Assembly: GCA_003550325.1 (NCBI GenBank)
Contig: QKWP01001914.1
Coordinates: forward strand, 21,265-85,264
Origin: Gigaspora rosea
Taxonomy: Eukaryota > Glomeromycota > Glomeromycetes > Diversisporales > Gigasporaceae
Length of the DNA: 64,000 nucleotides
Direction: 5' to 3'
Each line of letters begins with the position of its first letter. The stretch's first letter is position 1. Position numbers and translations under genes: made by a program. This document shows, piece after piece, positions 1 to 12,146 of the stretch. The notes beneath the pieces are model-generated. The model saw nothing but the letters and a program-made list of their open reading frames with translations. It made no database searches and had not been told where the DNA came from.

Positions 1-936
1 ACAATTGAGTTACATTGAATGAGAGTACAACTAGCCACACGTACAACTTTTGGTTGTCTAATTTAAGTAGTCCGCCCGAAGGTTCTACACTAGTTGCCAT
101 ACCTACAACCCAACTAGGGAATTGCCTATTTAAACCCTCTGGTCCAACGCTTCGCATGTCAATCCTACTTGTGATCACCGGTACAGCCCTCCGATACATT
201 AGTCAGTCGAAGGCAGTCCCGGATGCTACCTACATCCCCTTAGGACTAATTTATCCTCGCGGGTAAACTTGGTAGAGCAGTCCCTGTCCCACACAGGTAT
301 TACCTACACTTCGGTAACTTACGCACTCACCGAGGCAAGCAGCTTGCAGTCAGGAGGTACCTAACCGCTACCATTACCTACTTCTGCCCTTGTAAGGTTC
401 ACACCGACCCCGGTACCCACCATTACTTTCCTACCGGTCCATCACCGGGTGCCCCAAACTTCCAAACCAGTTGGCCCGGAAGGGTTGATCTACCCAGCAT
501 TAGGTGCTACTATGGTTTTTCTTCCTCTGGTACCTAATTCCAGAACATAGGTCCTTTTCCTCCGGTACGACTCCGGCGGCCAGGTTGGTGGACCCTCTCC
601 TCTGAAGGTCATGTCATCCAGTTCTTCAGCTCCGGTTTCCGATATTCCGGTTCTGGTAGCACCGTCGAAGATCATTGCTACCTCCTTACTCGGGACTTTC
701 CAAATGAGTTTCCATTTCCCCGGTTCCTTGTATTTGTCTGTGTCACCGGACACAACTTCGCCCGAAAGCTCCCATTCGAGATGGTAACCAAGGACTACAG
801 GTAATATACCCAACCGTTCGACAGGAAATGGTTACCGTAACACAGGTCTATTTTTCCAAAGCGTCGCCAGTGGGATTTGAACCCTAAACCTGCCACTTGG
901 GGTGACAACTTACCAACTTCCCTAAGTCGCCACACC
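1..936 (-). repeat. tRNA-headed long repeat (SINE-like), copy 1, cut by the window edge
   Basis: This GC-richer block is a dispersed repeat: a degraded homologue lies at about 51670-52606 in the same orientation. Its right end (861-936), read on the minus strand, resembles a tRNA, with a good B-box (GGTTCAAATCC) and an A-box/D-loop-like stretch (TTAGGGAAGTTGGTAAG). The 5' acceptor side does not pair properly, so it is a tRNA-derived promoter rather than a tRNA gene. A 107-codon open frame follows it on the minus strand (813-490). That frame has no ATG and I recognise no family. A tRNA head in front of about 900 bp suggests an unusually long SINE, or a LINE-mobilised composite. The left end lies outside the window, so neither the tail nor a target duplication can be seen. 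Confidence 0.6.
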
Positions 937-1329
937 CTGTATTTTGATATTTACTTAATAGTACTTTTGGAGATTTACTTAGTAAAATTTAGTCTTTTGT
1001 ATATATCAACTGCTAACAGGTTTTTTAAAATTTTTGAAAAAATTAGGGTAGCTTATTTTCAGTAGTAGCTTATTTTGGGAAAAATATGGTAGTAAATTTT
1101 TGCTAATTCAAATCACACTAGTATAATAATAATTTGTATTCAAGATATACTAGAGTTGGCAAATAACTTGGGATAACTTGGGTATAGTAGAATTACTAAC
1201 AGTAGATATAGTAGATTTACTAAAGTTGGCAAATGCCTTGGGTATAGTAGGATTACTAGAGTTAGTAATAGTAAATATAACCAAATACTAGAGTTAGTAA
1301 TAGTAGAAATAGCAAGCTTATTACAGTTA
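937..1329. other. AT-rich spacer with short diverged repeats
   Basis: No gene is seen. From about 1145 to 1315 there are irregular short repeats based on TAGAGTTAGTAATAGTA and TTGGCAAAT.CCTTGGG. The open frames here are simple-sequence accidents. Confidence 0.5.
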
Positions 1330-1980
1330 CAGAGAGATCTCTCTAAATACACCCTCTATAAATGCACTCTCTATATAAAATCTCTTTAAATGTACAATAT
1401 TTTGTTCCAGCTTATACATGAGCTGATTTTTAGTATAAGTAGAGCATATTTTTTTAAAAATTTAAAGCTAAAAAAATAACTTCTGATATACTAGCCCGTT
1501 TTAAATGATTTTACTACCAAAATGTTTGTCTCTTTGAGATGATCCCAACGTCATTAAAATCCAATCACAGAATCGTGAGATAATGTGCTGTCAAATAGTG
1601 ACGCACCTAGAGAGTGGGGTTTATTGGTTCGACCTATGTCTAACCAATGAAACCCCACCCTCTAAGTGCGTCACTATGTGACAGTGCATTATCTCACGAA
1701 TCTGTGATTGGATTTTAATGATTTTGGGCTCGTTGGGATCGCTCAAAGAGACGAACATTTTGGTAGTAAAATCATTTAAACCGGGCTAGTATATCAGAAG
1801 TTATTTAGCTTTAAATTTTTAAAAAAATACGCTTCCTTATAAATTCCAAAAATCGGCCCATATGCATTAGCACTATATACCGTATATATATTGTTTTCTA
1901 TAAATGCACACCCTCTCTAAGTGCAAATTTTAGAAATTTTTACTATGGTCCTCAGGGGGTGCGTTTATGAGGTCTCTCTG
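1330..1980. mobile_element. 651-bp foldback MITE with TA target duplication
   Basis: The element starts CAGAGAGATCTC, ends GAGGTCTCTCTG and is flanked by TA on both sides (1328-1329 and 1981-1982). Nearly the whole length is one inverted repeat with arms of about 325 bp meeting near 1640. The inner 160 bp of each arm is almost perfect, while the outer parts are more diverged. It has no coding capacity. TA duplication and these ends fit a non-autonomous Tc1/mariner/pogo-type element. A decayed relative occurs near 8790-8900. Confidence 0.8.
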
Positions 1981-2087
1981 TATACAGTAAAGTATGGTGC
2001 GAGTGGCTTTAAATATCCAATCACGTGATTTTGTTCACTTTTTTCGTCCAATACTAATGCTAATAAGGTCATGCAAACAAAAATAAA

Positions 2088-2283
2088 TTGGTTCTCGTTA
2101 CCCGGCCGGGTGACTTTTTTATGAAAATTAAAATTTTTTCTATATTAGCACATATAAATTTTTTTTATTCTCAATGAAAAAAAAAAATCTATAAAAAAAA
2201 TTTTTTTACTAAAAAAATTTTTTAAATAACATTTTTTGCCGGCCGGCCGGGTCCTATTTGCCTATCTTATGAAACGAGAACAA
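2088..2283. mobile_element. Small inverted-repeat element with CCGG-rich ends
   Basis: GGTTCTCGTTACCCGGCCGG on the left faces an inverted GTTCTCGTTTC plus CCGGCCGGCCGG on the right, around an A/T-tract core. The copy at 34087-34282 has similar ends (GGTT.T.ATAAC and ACCCGG), which supports a dispersed family. The exact borders and target duplication are not certain. Confidence 0.5.
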
Positions 2284-3359
2284 ATTAATTTAATTTGCAC
2301 GGCCTAAGTTAATAAATTTTTATAAAATTTATATGTCACATGGTCTGTATACGATGATTTGATTGGTCAAAAAGTAAAACATATACATTCACTTTTTTGC
2401 AATTTTATAATAAAATAGGCAAAGTTTAAACGGCTATTATTCATCAATTTAGCTTTAATTTAAATTCAAACCACAAGTTGTGTTCTTAAGGACAAGAAGA
2501 AAAATCTTGCGGATTACTTATAAATTTTTAAAGGGAGTAGCAAAGCCATTTTTTTATGGAGATTTAAAGCTGATCGCGCCATAGGATATTCCAAATTGCC
2601 GAAAGTAAATATACGATTTATCGGTATGAATTCATATAACGATAAAAATCATATTTTTATGTGATATCAAAACAATCGGACACGTAAATTTGCAGGATTT
2701 ATATAGCTAAATACCGCAATAGCAATAGGACTGTGAAAGATCTCACGTTTTATGGAAATCTGCAAAATTTTTCTAAGAAACAATCTCTAACAAAAAAAAA
2801 ATACTCATAGGTATATAACAAGAATTTAAAAATATAATACGATGGCACATTTTATTGTCTGATGGTACAAAAGTTATTTTCTGTATACATGTACTCTACT
2901 TTTGTTGTATTAAAGCAAATCACTTATAATAGTAGAGTAATCCTCTGGTACAATTTAAATTATTATTTATTTTGCTATAGGTATACTGTACTGCAATACT
3001 TTACGGAAATTTATTATTATGTTATTATTAATCAAACCCCTGTTATCGTGATACGGAGTCCCCTGTCGTTTTATCGTTATGTCTGAAACTTCCGGAATGG
3101 AAAATTTAATAGAAAAGCCCGTATAATACTAATGGTAGGACATAATATATATTGAGGTCATTACGTTACATATTTACTGCGCTTAGCTATTAGGTTATTT
3201 TTATTTCTGCGGCATTTCATGTCATATTGTTCATCGTAAAACGTTATACTGATTTATGAACGGGTTGTGCAACAAAATTGCCTATAAATATGATACTCAA
3301 AACTTTTCATATCCATAAATATATATTATTTTTTTTAATAATAAAAAAGGCATTTAATA
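2284..3359. other. Spacer upstream of the F-box gene
   Basis: AT-rich DNA without a recognisable gene. It should contain the F-box promoter, but I see no specific element beyond an A/T-rich stretch just before the start codon. Confidence 0.4.
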
Positions 3360-5054
3360 ATGAATATTCCTCATGAGATTCATGTATCAATTTTGGAAAA
3401 CTCTTCGTTTACTCCATCAGATCTTTTAAATTTAGCTTTATCTTGTCGTCAATGGGCTAAATATGCTCTTTCTTATTTATGGAGGGCTCGAAAATTTAAT
3501 GAAAATGATTCTCTTCAACGATTTATATCAACTCTTTCAAAATCTAACCAGCAAAATCTATTATTTCCATATGGAGAATATATAACAAAAATTCAACTAG
3601 AAGCAGATAAACTACCTCCAATAATTATTGACACTAATTTGATTAACTTCTTAGCTAATGTTTGTCCAAATCTTAAAGATATTCAACTTCAATTTGCTCC
3701 AAAGACTCGTTCTGAATCTCGGAAGTTGCCTTTGAATCTTTTAAGTGATAGATTAATTCGTATCACTTTAACCAATTACGAACATATAGTTAATAATAAT
3801 GTTTCTGAAGATGTTGAAGATGTTGAAAATGTTGAAAATGTTGAAAAGTTGAAAATGTTAAATGAAATATCAACTCAGAATATTGCTCGAAGTATTGCAA
3901 ACTTTTTCATCAATAGCCCCAAACCAAAACCAAGTAATGCCAATGATTTTAATAATAATAATAATAATAATAATAATGATACTTTTGATGCACTGTGCGA
4001 AACTGTACTTCCCGGTAATATTAGTAGCATTAGGTTGTATCATCCGAGAATGACTTTAAATATTTGGGAGAGGTCTGTTTGCATTTCTTCTTTAATCAAT
4101 TTCAAGTATTTCATTAATTTATTATTAATTTATTTAATATTGAAATAATGTAGATTCACTAAATGTGCTGGTAATTCCCTCCTTTCTATTAGAATAATCC
4201 TCAAATATGCTAGCATGACATTTGAAGATCCATCAGAAATTGTTATTTTATTTGGCAAATATTGCAAAAATTTGAGAAAATTTGATTTAGAAGCTCTTCA
4301 ATATCCTCCAATTTCTCGATCAGCAATATCTGTTATGTTTGATAATTGTTTAAAATTAGAAACAATTGATGCACCCATTTCTGGTGATGCATTGGATATA
4401 ATTCATACTTCTAAATCTTTGAAATCAATTTCTTTCTCTGATGTTGTTCAAGGAGAAACTTTAAAAACAACTTTTAAAATGAATAATCTTCAAAGTCTTT
4501 GTTTATTAAAAATTGATGGTCCTTGTGACCTTTTATTTCTTGAAATGTTTCCAAGTCTTCAACATTTACAAATCTGGGATTTTCCTTTATTCGATGACGA
4601 TTCTGTTAGAAAAATTTGTAGTAAATCATCTATTGTAAAATTAGAACTTTTAAAGCCTACAAAAGTTTCAGATGTAGCTTTAGCTGCATTCGCTTCAATG
4701 ACTAAACTAATTATATTCACCGTACGTGACAGATTGCCAAATGTTACCCAAAATGGTTGGTTTTCTTTAGTAAATCGACCGGTCAGATGTCCATCTTGGG
4801 TTAGACTTTCTATAGGTGATGGTAGAAAAGTTTGTACAAAATTTTTTGAGATTTTAGACAAAAAACATGAAAATTTGGAAGCTTTAGTTGTTAGGGGGTT
4901 AACTAGTGGAAATATAGATGACTCGGTGATGCAAAAATTAAAATTTGCAGATGCTTGGAATCATTGTAAAGAAAGTTCCCATTTACATTTAATTTGGCCA
5001 AAAAGAATAAACAATTCTAATATTGTTAAAATCGATAGTTATAAGAGTTATTAG
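3360..5054 (+). CDS. F-box protein with a leucine-rich-repeat-like C-terminal part
   Basis: Two exons, 3360-4105 and 4154-5054, joined by a 48-bp intron (GT at 4106, TAG at 4151-4153), give 548 residues. The N-terminus (residues 1-45, IPHEIHVSILENSS then LNLALSCRQWAKYALSYLW) fits an F-box, the part that binds Skp1 in SCF ubiquitin ligases. The rest has irregular leucine-rich repeats of the kind that select substrates (for example LKSISFSDV, LQHLQIWDF and LEALVVRG). Between them lies a low-complexity linker with a short VEDVEN-type repeat and a run of asparagines encoded by an AAT microsatellite. F-box/LRR proteins are highly expanded in Rhizophagus. The substrate is unknown. The gene converges with the GH36 gene, 470 bp apart. 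The intron is inferred from frame and splice sites and joins both frames exactly. Confidence 0.85.
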
Positions 5055-5524
5055 ATTAGGATTTATTTTTTCAAAAACTATTTAATATTATCTTATGTAA
5101 ATTATCTTTATTTTTTTTATGAGCTGGACTTTCTCAAAATTTTTTTTTTTAAGTGAACTATTCGGATCTAATTTTGTTATTAAAACATAATAACCCCAAA
5201 TTTTTAAGGCTTGGTTGTATTGATTTTTTATATTTTACCGTAAGGTACCTAATTTAATTGCTTTACAAAATTGTATACCGTAATAATGAACTATTAAATG
5301 AGAAACTCTCTTACAAATGATAGTTTTTAAGTAAAAATATATTTATAAAAAGGATTTTTTTATATTTGACAGTGTTTTAAAAGTACAAAAATATTGCCTA
5401 GTTATATGCGAACTGTCTAATTGCTAAATTGATTACTCTAATAAAAACTAACTACAGATCATGTAATCACATGAATGAACCAATCAAAATTATGATCATT
5501 TCACAATATGTAAGAAATTTGTTT
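5055..5524. other. Convergent intergenic spacer
   Basis: AT-rich DNA between the 3' ends of the F-box and GH36 genes. It must hold both 3' UTRs. I see no other feature. Confidence 0.5.
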
Positions 5525-8500
5525 CTACTCAATTGTAATTTCCAAAAATAATTCCACCCTTAATATATTTTGGTTTAAAAATTTTGACTCAATCCTTTGC
5601 CCATCATTTTCCATATCTTCTTTTTCTAAACAAATCGAGAGTAATTTCTTATTTATATCATAATTGACATTTTTCAACAATTTGCTCCCTAAATATGCTT
5701 TAGTATCACATATTTTTCCATTAACTAAATCTAAATAAAATCCACATTCTCCATATCCAACCAATTGGGCTTTATAGAATATCCTACCCCGTCGATTTTC
5801 TGCTAAAATTACTCGGGTATCATTAAAAGAACTTGTTTGACTAATGCTTTCACTGATAAATTCGGATGAAATCACTGCTTTAGATCCGTTATATTTGTCA
5901 ATTAATCCAAATGGTGCGATCTTGACAATAAAATCTTTGTTATGACTTTTTCCAATTGAATAATTAATTGGTGAAATTGTTACCAATTCAAATTCTTCAG
6001 CATTCACAATTATTGAAACAGGTTCTTTTGTTGAATTCACCACATGAGTCTGTTTATTCTTAAAAAAATACAAAGCATATTCTTCTATATGATCTTTATG
6101 TTCATGATTATTGCAATTGTTAATTTTATTATTTATTTTTAGGCCATAAATTTCGTTTAAATAAAATATATCTAATAGTTTGTGAGTTCTGCAATTCCAT
6201 AAGCCAAGTACACCGATTTTATTGTTCCAATTACATATTTTCAACAAGTTATTGGTTTTTGTAGAATCCCGAAATAAAGATGAAAGTGATGGTAATGCAG
6301 GGCCTTCGCTTCTTAAGATTCTTTGTGGTAATTTTGTGCTTAATTTTGTTGGTGAGGAAGTCTTATAAGATGAATCTAACGACGATGTTGATGTTATCTT
6401 AAAAGTTGGTGTATTAACTATGCACTTTTCTAGTACATCTAATTTATGTTTATTTGGTATATCTGTGATGTACATTGGGCCTCCACTGATTGCTCTTGCT
6501 GCAGCATGATATTCACCGAATCTATGGTGCGATTGAAACATGTCCCTGAAAAAGCAAGATAATATTGGTATTATTTTCAAAGTTATGAAAAATATATATA
6601 TATATATTGGACCTGGACATTGGGCGTGATATCAATCATGATATGGTTCCGCCTTACTTCGCCGACAATTGTTTCACTGACAGCCCATTTAAAATGTTAC
6701 CCTAACCCTATGTGGTGAGCTGTCGGTGAAATGATGTCAGTGAAAAAAAAGCCGTAACAAACTTTTTGAAATTTTAATCAAAATTTAATAAATTTTTTAT
6801 TTAGATTCTTGTACATACAGTAGCTGTAAAGTTAAACAAAAAATTGTTACCAAATTTGATTAAATAATTGCTAAGATATCTTATTCAAAGTTTAAAAATA
6901 GCTGACACCTTAATAAATAATCGATTGATTTAAAGTAGGTGTCACCTATACTATATTTAATCCAAAAATTTATTTTATTTGAATTCTTCATATTAGTAGA
7001 AAATTCAAATAAAAGAAACTTTGAACTTCTTGGGCTGAACATCTTGGGCTGAACATATGTTCAGTCCAATAACATTAAAAAGTAGTATGTGTCCAGTGCC
7101 AACACCGAACGTACAATATAATATCTTACCAATCTAGTAAACTGTATAATGTACTGGTCCATATGCTATTCATTGTGTTTACATAAATATGCCAAGCGTG
7201 TGAATCATGTACATCGGGAAAATAATCATCACTATTTCTATGACAATCAATAGATATTATATCAATGTAGATATTACTTAACGTTTAAAAAAATAAAATC
7301 AAATATCATATGAAAAATACCTGAACAATGGCCTATTTATAGTCATATAAGAGTCTGAACCGGACAAGACTTGTTGAATAATATTAGGACTATGCGCCAT
7401 ACAATAAATTACCCGATTACCAAAATACTCTTCAACATTTATTTTTAAAGCGTCATGATATTCTCTCCACCATCGCCGATGTCTACTTTGACCGTAATCA
7501 ATCAAATCAAAGCTTCCTTGTGAATCAACTTTTACTATACCAACACCTTGACTTTTTAAATAACTATAAAAATCATTGTAAAATTTTTTAATATCTTGTG
7601 GTAAGACAAGATGGATTATTTCATCCAAATGTTTTACTATTTCTACTATGTATGAATTTGACAACTCGGAGTTGGGATCTACACCATTCCAATAACCCCA
7701 AAGCGCATGCCTAAAGAATTGATGATTAAGAATATTTTTTAAAGACTAGAATAAAACGATAAAATTCACCATAAACGGTTACATCACATTTTCCTGAGGA
7801 GGGTCATTTCCCTTACAATTCATTTACCCAACATTACACAGGTGACAACTTACTAACAATACCTCTGCAACTAATCAAATGCTAACCCTATGTGACATCG
7901 GGTTAATGGCCTATAATAAGGGAAATGACTATCGGAGAAATAAGCGGATGCCTCCATAAACAAGTTATTACCATACACCAAAATATTTTATATATGGAAA
8001 CTTGACTTTAATATTGTTGATCAGGCCCTTAAATCCATCCGGGTAAAACTCTGGTATAGGTTCAAACTTTTGCAATTGTTTATTTCCGTTAACTTGTTGC
8101 CATCCATCATCTAATAGGAAATATCCAATATGCACACCAATAGCCTCGAGAGAATTTAGAGCATCAATAATATGTTGTTGGCCTATTCTACCGTAAAACC
8201 TAAATTATAGGAAAGAAGTGACGATTTATGTAATTTATGTAGAAAATCTATATATATAATTATATATAAAGATAGTAATAATACGGTATATAAAAACTCA
8301 CGCGTTATAAGTACAAAATCCAATCTGATCATAATCAAAATGTTCTTCCGTTTCAATACTACCATTTGTTTTAACATTATTAATTCCGTTAATTTCATTG
8401 ATAAAATCCACACATGCTTTAGTAGTGATGTATGGATCGTTTCCACGGCCTACAACAAATCTTGCGTGACTATCACATTCGTTATCGTTCACGACGAATA

Positions 8501-9552
8501 ATATTAAATCGCCATTTTCATCTGATCGAAAGCTACATATACAACCACAACTTGCCATAGGAACCAGTGAGACATAATGACCAGATGATTGTTGAATAAG
8601 TATATAAAGAACATCTTTGTGTTGTATGTCCAGCTTGGAAATGCCCGTGACTGGTATCATCCACCAAGCTCTAACAGTTAAAAGATTTTACATTAAAATG
8701 AATCATTAAATTACATAAAAAATTTCTCCTAAATAAATAACATTAGATTATCCTTAAAAGATAATAATTAAATCATATCACACTTATTCAAATACACATA
8801 GAGATCTCTTTAAATGCACTCTTTTTAAAATGTACTACTTAATGTACTATCAAATCCTGGCATAAATGTATACTTGACCCTCATAACTGCACTTTTTTTT
8901 TTATTGTTTTCTAAATATATTAGTCTGACTATATGATTATTTTTCTTAATGAGTCATTGAATCACATAAAAATTACTTACGAGAGTCTTTGTAACACGAC
9001 ATATTGAACCAAATTCCGAATTCTTCCGAAATTTATACGAGTTGGCAGACCACAATTGGATTTAGCACTGCTCGAAATACACCAACAGTCAACATTTCCT
9101 CGTAAGCTATATATAATTTTTTCATCATCGATTTTTTCATAAAAAATGGATTTATTTAAATCATCTCTATGATCTAAATCATTCGTTTTACTTATGAATA
9201 CTTTGGCGTTTTGATGTTCATTCGTACTCATCCACCTCCAATCATTCCACTCTTCTCTTTTGATCCTGACAGTAAATTCATACCATCCTTCATCAATATT
9301 AATAGTAGAAATTACTACTTTAAAAACGCGATAAGATTCATCAGGACCACAACCAATTATTTTATGCTGTTGTTCTTCATCCAAATCTATGCTTGTCCAA
9401 TTTGGTGTTATTAGATTCGTCCATAACTGAACACACAATTTATTGGGATTCGAATAAATATCATCATCAAGAATCCAAACTGTAATAGTTAAAGGATTTT
9501 GTCGAGGAATAAATGAAGTTGAAAGAATCGATGGCTGTACAAATATTTTCAT
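5525..9552 (-). CDS. Glycoside hydrolase family 36, raffinose synthase/alpha-galactosidase-like
   Basis: Six exons can be joined in frame with GT-AG sites: 9552-8981, 8670-8302, 8199-7972, 7710-7321, 7237-7130 and 6545-5525, giving 895 residues. The motifs match the raffinose synthase/seed-imbibition (Sip1) branch of GH36: SAWWMIP near 190, LLDDGWQ at 342-348, VWHALWGYW at 389-397, KVDSQ at 450-454 with the expected nucleophile D452, RNSDDYFP at 520-527 with the expected acid/base D523, and WDMFQSHH followed by AAARAISGGP at 556-579. Together these mark the TIM barrel. The family cleaves or transfers alpha-galactosyl groups of raffinose-series sugars; hydrolase versus transferase cannot be told from sequence. 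There is no obvious signal peptide, so it is probably cytosolic. No frame breaks were found. Introns 3 and 5 contain small inverted-repeat elements. The ATG is chosen as the first in frame. Confidence 0.88.
6660..6752. mobile_element. Small inverted-repeat element in GH36 intron 5
   Basis: Inside the long fifth intron (6546-7129), GCCGACAATTGTTTCACTGA on the left faces TCGGTGAAATGATGTCAGTG on the right in inverted order, around a core of about 50 bp. Borders are approximate and no target duplication is clear. Confidence 0.5.
7788..7942. mobile_element. Small inverted-repeat element in GH36 intron 3
   Basis: TTTTCCTGAGGAGGGTCATT on the left and the inverse of AAGGGAAATGACTATCGGAG on the right form imperfect terminal repeats of about 26 bp. 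The insertion lies fully within intron 3 (7711-7971), so it need not harm the host gene. The motif style (CATTTC with CCGA) resembles the element in intron 5. Confidence 0.6.
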
Positions 9553-9981
9553 ATTTTTTTCAATTTGATAAATATAATTATCGTTATTAGCGCAATTTTT
9601 TACTATTTTTAAATAACAAAGTAATGTTACACGGTACTTGATATTTAAAAATGATAATTACGGAGCTTACAAATATTAGGAATACTCATTCGATAACGAT
9701 AATGTAATTTTTAATGAGCCAAATTGATATGTCAGATCCATTAAATAAACATGTGAATTCAACGTTTTTATATCTCATTACGTATTTTGTACGTTATTGG
9801 TATTGCCTAAATTCAGAAATGCTCAATTATGGTATCTCGTGACCAAGTAAAAACTTAACAAATCGTCATATTATCATTTAATAAAGTGTTGCTGAAGCTT
9901 AAGCTGGAAATTCTAAACATTTTTTAATCACTAAAACTGTTTTTAAAAAAATCCGTGGTGTGTAATTATTACGTAACTAAA
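9553..9981. other. Upstream spacer of the GH36 gene
   Basis: AT-rich DNA that should hold the GH36 promoter. No coding sequence or defined regulatory motif is recognised. Confidence 0.4.
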
Positions 9982-11151
9982 GTCTAACCTCTCTATAGTC
10001 GTCCTTTATCACAGTTATAAATTTACCAACCTATTTTAATATGATTTTGATCTTATACTGTATAATCACAATTGCATTATAATCACTATCACAATCATAA
10101 AGATTTAAAAAAAATTAGTTCGGAAGAGAGAAATACACGTAATTTAAAATTTTTATGAAAATTAGAATTAGAATAAAATTTTATTAATGCACTTTTATAA
10201 TTTGCGTTTAAATAAAAAAAAAATTAAAATGGGGTTTCAAAATTAACAAATAAGTGAAGCATTTCGAAAACAAATAGGAATTTTTAAATAGCATTTTTAC
10301 TTGTTGAATTATAAATCGGAAAAATAAAATAAGATTCTCTGATTTTAATTTTGAAACCCCCTAATCTTTCCGTTTAAATTCGCCTAAGCGTAAATTATAA
10401 ATGTATTTTCTTCTCCCGAACAACTTTACTTAGTGCATTATTATCAGTTCGCTTAGCATACTTTTGACTTTAACATGTAGCTACTATGATTAATTAAAAC
10501 ATTTTTAATTAATAGATCATCGTAGCTATATATTAAAGTCAAAATTATATTGAAGTAAACGATAACAATTCATTAAGTAAATTGTTTGGGAAAAGAAAAT
10601 ACATATACTCTGAAATTTTCATCAAATTCGAATAAAATCTTATTAATATATTTTTACGATTTACATTTAGGCCAATTTAGACGAAAAGATTTTTAGTAAT
10701 TTTTCTCCTGAATAACTTAATATAATTTTGACTTTAATATGTAGGTACGATGATCAATTATCATAATAAAAAAAAAATTTTTAAAAAAAATGGTTTAATT
10801 AATCGATCATAGCTGATAGTTGCTTCAAAATTATGCTAAGTGAACTGATAATACATTAAGTAAAGTTGTTTGAGAAAAGAAAATACGTATGCTCTGAAAT
10901 TTTCATCAAATTTGAATAAAACCTTATTAATACACTTTTATGATTAGGCGAATTTAAACGAAAATTATATAAAGGTGTATTAATAAATAAAATTTTAGAA
11001 TATATATTATTAATGATTTACTTAATAGAATTTTGTAGCTACTATAGATTAATTAATTAAAATTTTTATTATATAGAGAATATTCTATAATAATCCCTTC
11101 TCTATATTTTAATCACCAATTCGAAGGTGTGATTATATAGAGGTTAGATTA
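9982..11151. mobile_element. Foldback element cluster of about 1.17 kb
   Basis: The outer ends are inverted (TCTAACCTCTCTATAGTC on the left, the complement of GATTATATAGAGGTTAGA on the right). Inside, one motif set alternates in orientation: TGACTTTAA.ATGTAG.TAC, GATTAATTAAAA and GAAAAGAAAATAC recur at about 10410-10500, 10520-10610, 10720-10760 and 10790-10890. The best-paired palindrome spans about 10400-10610. There is no coding sequence. It looks like a MITE that grew by inverted duplication or nested insertion. Confidence 0.6.
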
Positions 11152-11314
11152 TAAAATTATTTTTGGAATTTAAATAAAAATATTTTACTATATAATAATT
11201 CATACTAATAATTTTAAATTATAAATTTGAAACTAATCTTAATTCATTATAAGGCCATTTGCAATTGAACTTCGTTTAACGTTATTTTTCTTCGTATTTA
11301 CGGGGGGGGGTATA

Positions 11315-11563
11315 CATGTTGGCAAAATCCCGACTTACTATAGTTTGGGATTTGTCCGTCATCCCAAATCCCAAATCCCAAATTCTAGTATAACTAATAT
11401 CTCAAAAACTTTATTAATAATCTTTATTTAAACAAATCATATATATTCTTATAGTTATAAATAATATATTTACAAAATATTAAGATTATTTATTTGATTT
11501 AATCTTTTATAAATAGCAATTGTTTTTTTATTATTTGGAATTTGTCCGGGTTTTGCCAGCATG
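11315..11563. mobile_element. 249-bp MITE with TA target duplication
   Basis: Ends CATGTTGGCAAAATCCCGAC and the inverse of GTCCGGGTTTTGCCAGCATG match at about 18 of 20 positions and are flanked by TA. Outside both ends lie runs of G. The interior is AT-rich with three AATCCCA-type repeats. It is non-coding and fits a Tc1/mariner-type MITE. Confidence 0.7.
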
Positions 11564-12146
11564 TATGGGGGGGGGTGAAAATTAAACAAACATAAAAATT
11601 TACCGAAAAATCCCGGACGCAAGCCGAAAAATCCGAGGCTATCATATCGATCGAACTTTCATTTCTATTTGTTTAATGTTTGAGGGGAAGCCCAGGAGAT
11701 GGAGATTAAACGAAGTTTCAACTTCAAACGCTAATTTAATAAAGAAAATTTGTATAATATTCTAAGATAGATGGTCTTATATTTAAAATATATAAACTAA
11801 TTTTATATCTTGTAACAAATTTCTAGATACCTCGACAATTTCATACTAAAAACGAAATTTTGTCTTGATTTCGTTATACAATCTGTTGATCAATACAATT
11901 CTACACTTAGAAATACCTAATAAACATTGTTATACGTATAATGAATAATTTCAACTCTAATAATAATAATAATCATAATAATACTGGAAAGATTTAACAA
12001 AGTCAAGAATTTTACTGATCAGTTTAATTATTTGCACAGTAAACGCAATTTTTAATTTTAATAAGTGAATGATAATTTTTATAAAGCATAATAAATTCTC
12101 TAAATTATCTTAAGTTAGAAATCGAGAATCTTTTATTTTTCTACTA

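Noticed and set aside
15..266. Open frame of 83 codons on the plus strand
   Set aside because: It lies in the tRNA-headed repeat opposite to its apparent orientation and is fully lost in the second copy. No protein family is suggested.
490..813. 107-codon minus-strand frame in the same repeat
   Set aside because: It starts at TTG, has no ATG and no known motif. It is described under the repeat and not called a gene.
861..936. Functional tRNA gene
   Set aside because: A-box and B-box are tRNA-like, but the acceptor stem does not pair, and the segment is part of a repeat with a decayed second copy.
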